Source: Shinella pollutisoli (GTDB lineage Bacteria; Pseudomonadota; Alphaproteobacteria; Rhizobiales; Rhizobiaceae). Taken from it: DNA of 64,000 nucleotides. The DNA is taken from NCBI RefSeq assembly GCF_024609765.1, contig NZ_JANFDG010000003.1:62001-126000 (forward strand), given 5' to 3'. How positions within the stretch are numbered: position 1 is the stretch's first letter; the number at the start of each line of letters is the position of its first letter. A program made the position numbers and the translations under genes. Shown piece after piece: positions 62,004 to 64,000 of the stretch. The notes below the pieces were generated by a model, which ran no database searches, was not told where the DNA came from, and worked only from the letters and a program-made list of their open reading frames with translations.

Positions 62004-64000
62004 ATGCTCAAAGCAGACGCCACCTCCGCCGGCCCCTCCCCCTTCTCCGCCTTCGCGCCGCCGATCCGGCCGCAGAGCGCGCTGCGCCGGGCGATCACCG
62101 CCGCCTACCGCCGCCCCGAGCCGGAATGCGTCTCGGCGCTCCTGCCGGAGGCCCGCGTGTCCGACGCCGAGCGCGCCGCCATCGCCGGCACGGCCCGCAG
62201 GCTGATCGAGGCGCTGCGTGCCAAGCACAAGGGCACCGGCGTCGAGGGCCTGGTCCAGGAATACTCGCTGTCGAGCCAGGAGGGCGTGGCGCTGATGTGC
62301 CTCGCCGAGGCGCTGCTGCGCATTCCCGACACGGCGACGCGCGACGCGCTCATCCGCGACAAGATCGCCGAGGGGGACTGGAAGTCGCATATCGGCGGCG
62401 GGCGCTCGCTCTTCGTCAATGCCGCGACCTGGGGCCTGGTCGTCACCGGCAAGCTCACCGGCACCGTCAACGACCGCAGCCTCGCGGCGGCGCTGACGCG
62501 CCTCATCGCCCGCTGCGGCGAGCCGGTCATCCGCCGCGGCGTCGACATGGCGATGCGCATGATGGGCGAGCAGTTCGTCACCGGCGAGACGATCGACGAG
62601 GCGCTGAAGCGCGCCCGGCCGCTGGAGGCGCGGGGCTTCCGCTATTCCTACGACATGCTGGGCGAGGCGGCGACGACGGCGGCCGACGCCGAGCGCTACT
62701 ACCGCGACTACGAGAACGCCATCCACGCCATCGGCAAGGCCGCGGCCGGCCGCGGCATCTATGACGGCCCCGGCATCTCGATCAAGCTGTCGGCGCTGCA
62801 TCCGCGCTATACCCGCGCGCAGGCCGAGCGCGTGATGAACGAGCTCCTGCCGAAGGTGAAGGCGCTCGCCGTGCTCGCCAAGGGCTACGACATCGGCCTC
62901 AACATCGATGCCGAGGAGGCCGACCGGCTGGAACTGTCGCTCGACCTGCTGGAAGACCTCTGCTTCGACGCCGACCTCAAAGGCTGGAACGGCCTCGGCT
63001 TCGTCGTGCAGGCCTACGGCAAGCGCTGCCCCTTCGTGCTCGACTTCATCATCGACCTCGCCCGCCGGGCCGAGCGGCGCGTGATGGTTCGCCTCGTCAA
63101 GGGCGCCTACTGGGATGCGGAGATCAAGCGCGCCCAGCTCGACGGCCTGTCCGACTTCCCCGTCTATACCCGCAAGATCCACACCGACGTCGCCTATGTC
63201 GCCTGCGCGCGCAAGCTGCTTGCGGCGCCCGACGCCGTCTTCCCGCAGTTCGCCACCCACAACGCCCAGACGCTTGCCACGATCCACCACCTGGCGGGTC
63301 CGGACTTCTCCGTCGGCAAGTACGAGTTCCAGTGCCTGCACGGCATGGGCGAGCCGCTCTACGACGAGGTGGTCGGCAAGGACAAGCTCGACCGGCCGGC
63401 CCGCATCTACGCGCCCGTCGGCACGCATGAGACGCTGCTCGCCTATCTCGTGCGCCGCCTCCTGGAAAACGGCGCGAATTCCTCCTTCGTCAACCGCATC
63501 TCCGATCCGGCCGTCTCCGTCGGCGAGCTTACGGCCGACCCGGCCGAGATCGTCGCCGCCATGCCGGTCGTCGGGGCGCCGCACGACCTGATCGCGCTGC
63601 CGAAGGCCCTTTACGGTGCGGCGCGGGAGAATTCGGCCGGCCTCGACCTCTCCAACGAGGCGACGCTCGCCGCGCTTTCGGAGAACCTCGCCGCGACGGC
63701 GCGCACCGCCTGGCATGCGGGCCCGCTGCTTGCCGACGGATCGACGGACGGCGACACCCGCCCGGTCCTCAATCCCGCCGACCACCGCGATGTCGTCGGC
63801 TCCGTCACCGAGCTGAAGGTCGAGGATGCGGGGCGCATCGCGCGGATGGCGGCCGAGCACGCGCCGGCCTGGGCGGCGGTGCCGCCGGCCGAGCGTGCGG
63901 CCTGCCTCGACCGGGCGGCCGACATCATGCAGTCCCGCATCGAGACGCTGATGGGCATCGTCATGCGCGAGGCCGGCAAGTCCGCCGCCAACGCGATCGG
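62004..64000 (+). CDS. putA: Proline dehydrogenase / delta-1-pyrroline-5-carboxylate dehydrogenase PutA, partial
   Basis: The first 665 residues are present; the gene runs off the right edge. PutA oxidises proline to glutamate in two steps. A dimerisation or arm region (1-100) precedes the FAD barrel (about 190-480) with RLVKGAYWDAEIKRAQ near 363-378 and FATHNAQT near 418. The aldehyde dehydrogenase domain begins near 570. There is no ribbon-helix-helix DNA-binding domain at the N-terminus, so this PutA should not repress itself; control falls to the divergent putR. The start at 62004 follows a 273-bp divergent promoter region. Confidence 0.95.
   Translation, partial: MLKADATSAGPSPFSAFAPPIRPQSALRRAITAAYRRPEPECVSALLPEARVSDAERAAIAGTARRLIEALRAKHKGTGVEGLVQEYSLSSQEGVALMCLAEALLRIPDTATRDALIRDKIAEGDWKSHIGGGRSLFVNAATWGLVVTGKLTGTVNDRSLAAALTRLIARCGEPVIRRGVDMAMRMMGEQFVTGETIDEALKRARPLEARGFRYSYDMLGEAATTAADAERYYRDYENAIHAIGKAAAGRGIYDGPGISIKLSALHPRYTRAQAERVMNELLPKVKALAVLAKGYDIGLNIDAEEADRLELSLDLLEDLCFDADLKGWNGLGFVVQAYGKRCPFVLDFIIDLARRAERRVMVRLVKGAYWDAEIKRAQLDGLSDFPVYTRKIHTDVAYVACARKLLAAPDAVFPQFATHNAQTLATIHHLAGPDFSVGKYEFQCLHGMGEPLYDEVVGKDKLDRPARIYAPVGTHETLLAYLVRRLLENGANSSFVNRISDPAVSVGELTADPAEIVAAMPVVGAPHDLIALPKALYGAARENSAGLDLSNEATLAALSENLAATARTAWHAGPLLADGSTDGDTRPVLNPADHRDVVGSVTELKVEDAGRIARMAAEHAPAWAAVPPAERAACLDRAADIMQSRIETLMGIVMREAGKSAANAI

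Overview
The window is GC-rich chromosomal DNA from an alphaproteobacterium, most likely a Rhizobiaceae member (order Hyphomicrobiales). Reasons: the order hemE-hemJ-rho-mnmE-mnmG-rsmG-parA-parB-holA-lptE-leuS; the very large NAD-glutamate dehydrogenase; Rhizobiales-type families (DUF1013/TrcR, DUF1674, COG2861 deacetylase, heparinase-like gene before purH); rhizobial parS sites; an Irr-type iron box; and Rhizobiales intergenic repeats. Genus and species cannot be fixed from the sequence alone. No tRNA, rRNA, IS element, prophage, CRISPR array or accessory island was recognised.

Layout. 1-9.8 kb looks like the replication and segregation end of the chromosome. A ppsR-like gene and hemE diverge around a gene-free stretch holding a perfect DnaA box, weaker boxes and six GANTC (CcrM) sites, a plausible oriC. 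Then come rho, the tRNA/rRNA-modification genes mnmE, mnmG and rsmG, and parAB. Five near-perfect parS sites lie at 5.5, 5.5, 7.5, 16.6 and 20.2 kb. 9.8-14 kb: holA, lptE and leuS on the minus strand. 14-20 kb: a YggS-type PLP protein and two acyl-CoA synthetases (PrpE-like and Acs) on either side of a TrcR-family regulator. 20-28 kb: htpX, an RsmB-type methyltransferase, a heparinase II/III-like protein, purH and an MFS transporter. 28-35 kb: NAD-glutamate dehydrogenase, pyridoxal kinase, carbonic anhydrase and a lytic transglycosylase. 35-40 kb: amino-acid biosynthesis (asd, leuB, leuD). 40-43.3 kb: small genes, then the iron-storage pair bfd-bfr. 43.6-46.6 kb: a 1008-residue RTX protein, the only distinctly accessory-looking gene. 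46.7-56.5 kb: a long minus-strand run obgE-proB-proA-nadD-rsfS-rlmH-envC-ctpA-deacetylase-rppH. 56.8-64 kb: a chemoreceptor, an AI-2E-family membrane protein fused to a cobalamin-binding-like region and a GAF domain, and the divergent putR/putA pair (putA runs off the window).

Genes that work together: hemE/hemJ (haem), mnmE/mnmG (tRNA wobble-U modification), parA/parB/parS (origin segregation), bfd/bfr (iron storage and release), proB/proA (proline synthesis) against putR/putA (proline breakdown), and envC/ctpA/deacetylase (cell-envelope remodelling).

The most interesting non-coding signal is on the minus strand in front of asd: a good sigma-70-like promoter, a 39-codon leader ORF ending in a threonine/lysine-rich run, and alternative stem-loops. 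It looks like a translational attenuator for the aspartate-family pathway. Other leads are the putative oriC/parS region, an Irr-type box before bfd-bfr, and a pair of GTTCCC-N2-GGGAAC inverted repeats 52 bp apart before the RTX gene.
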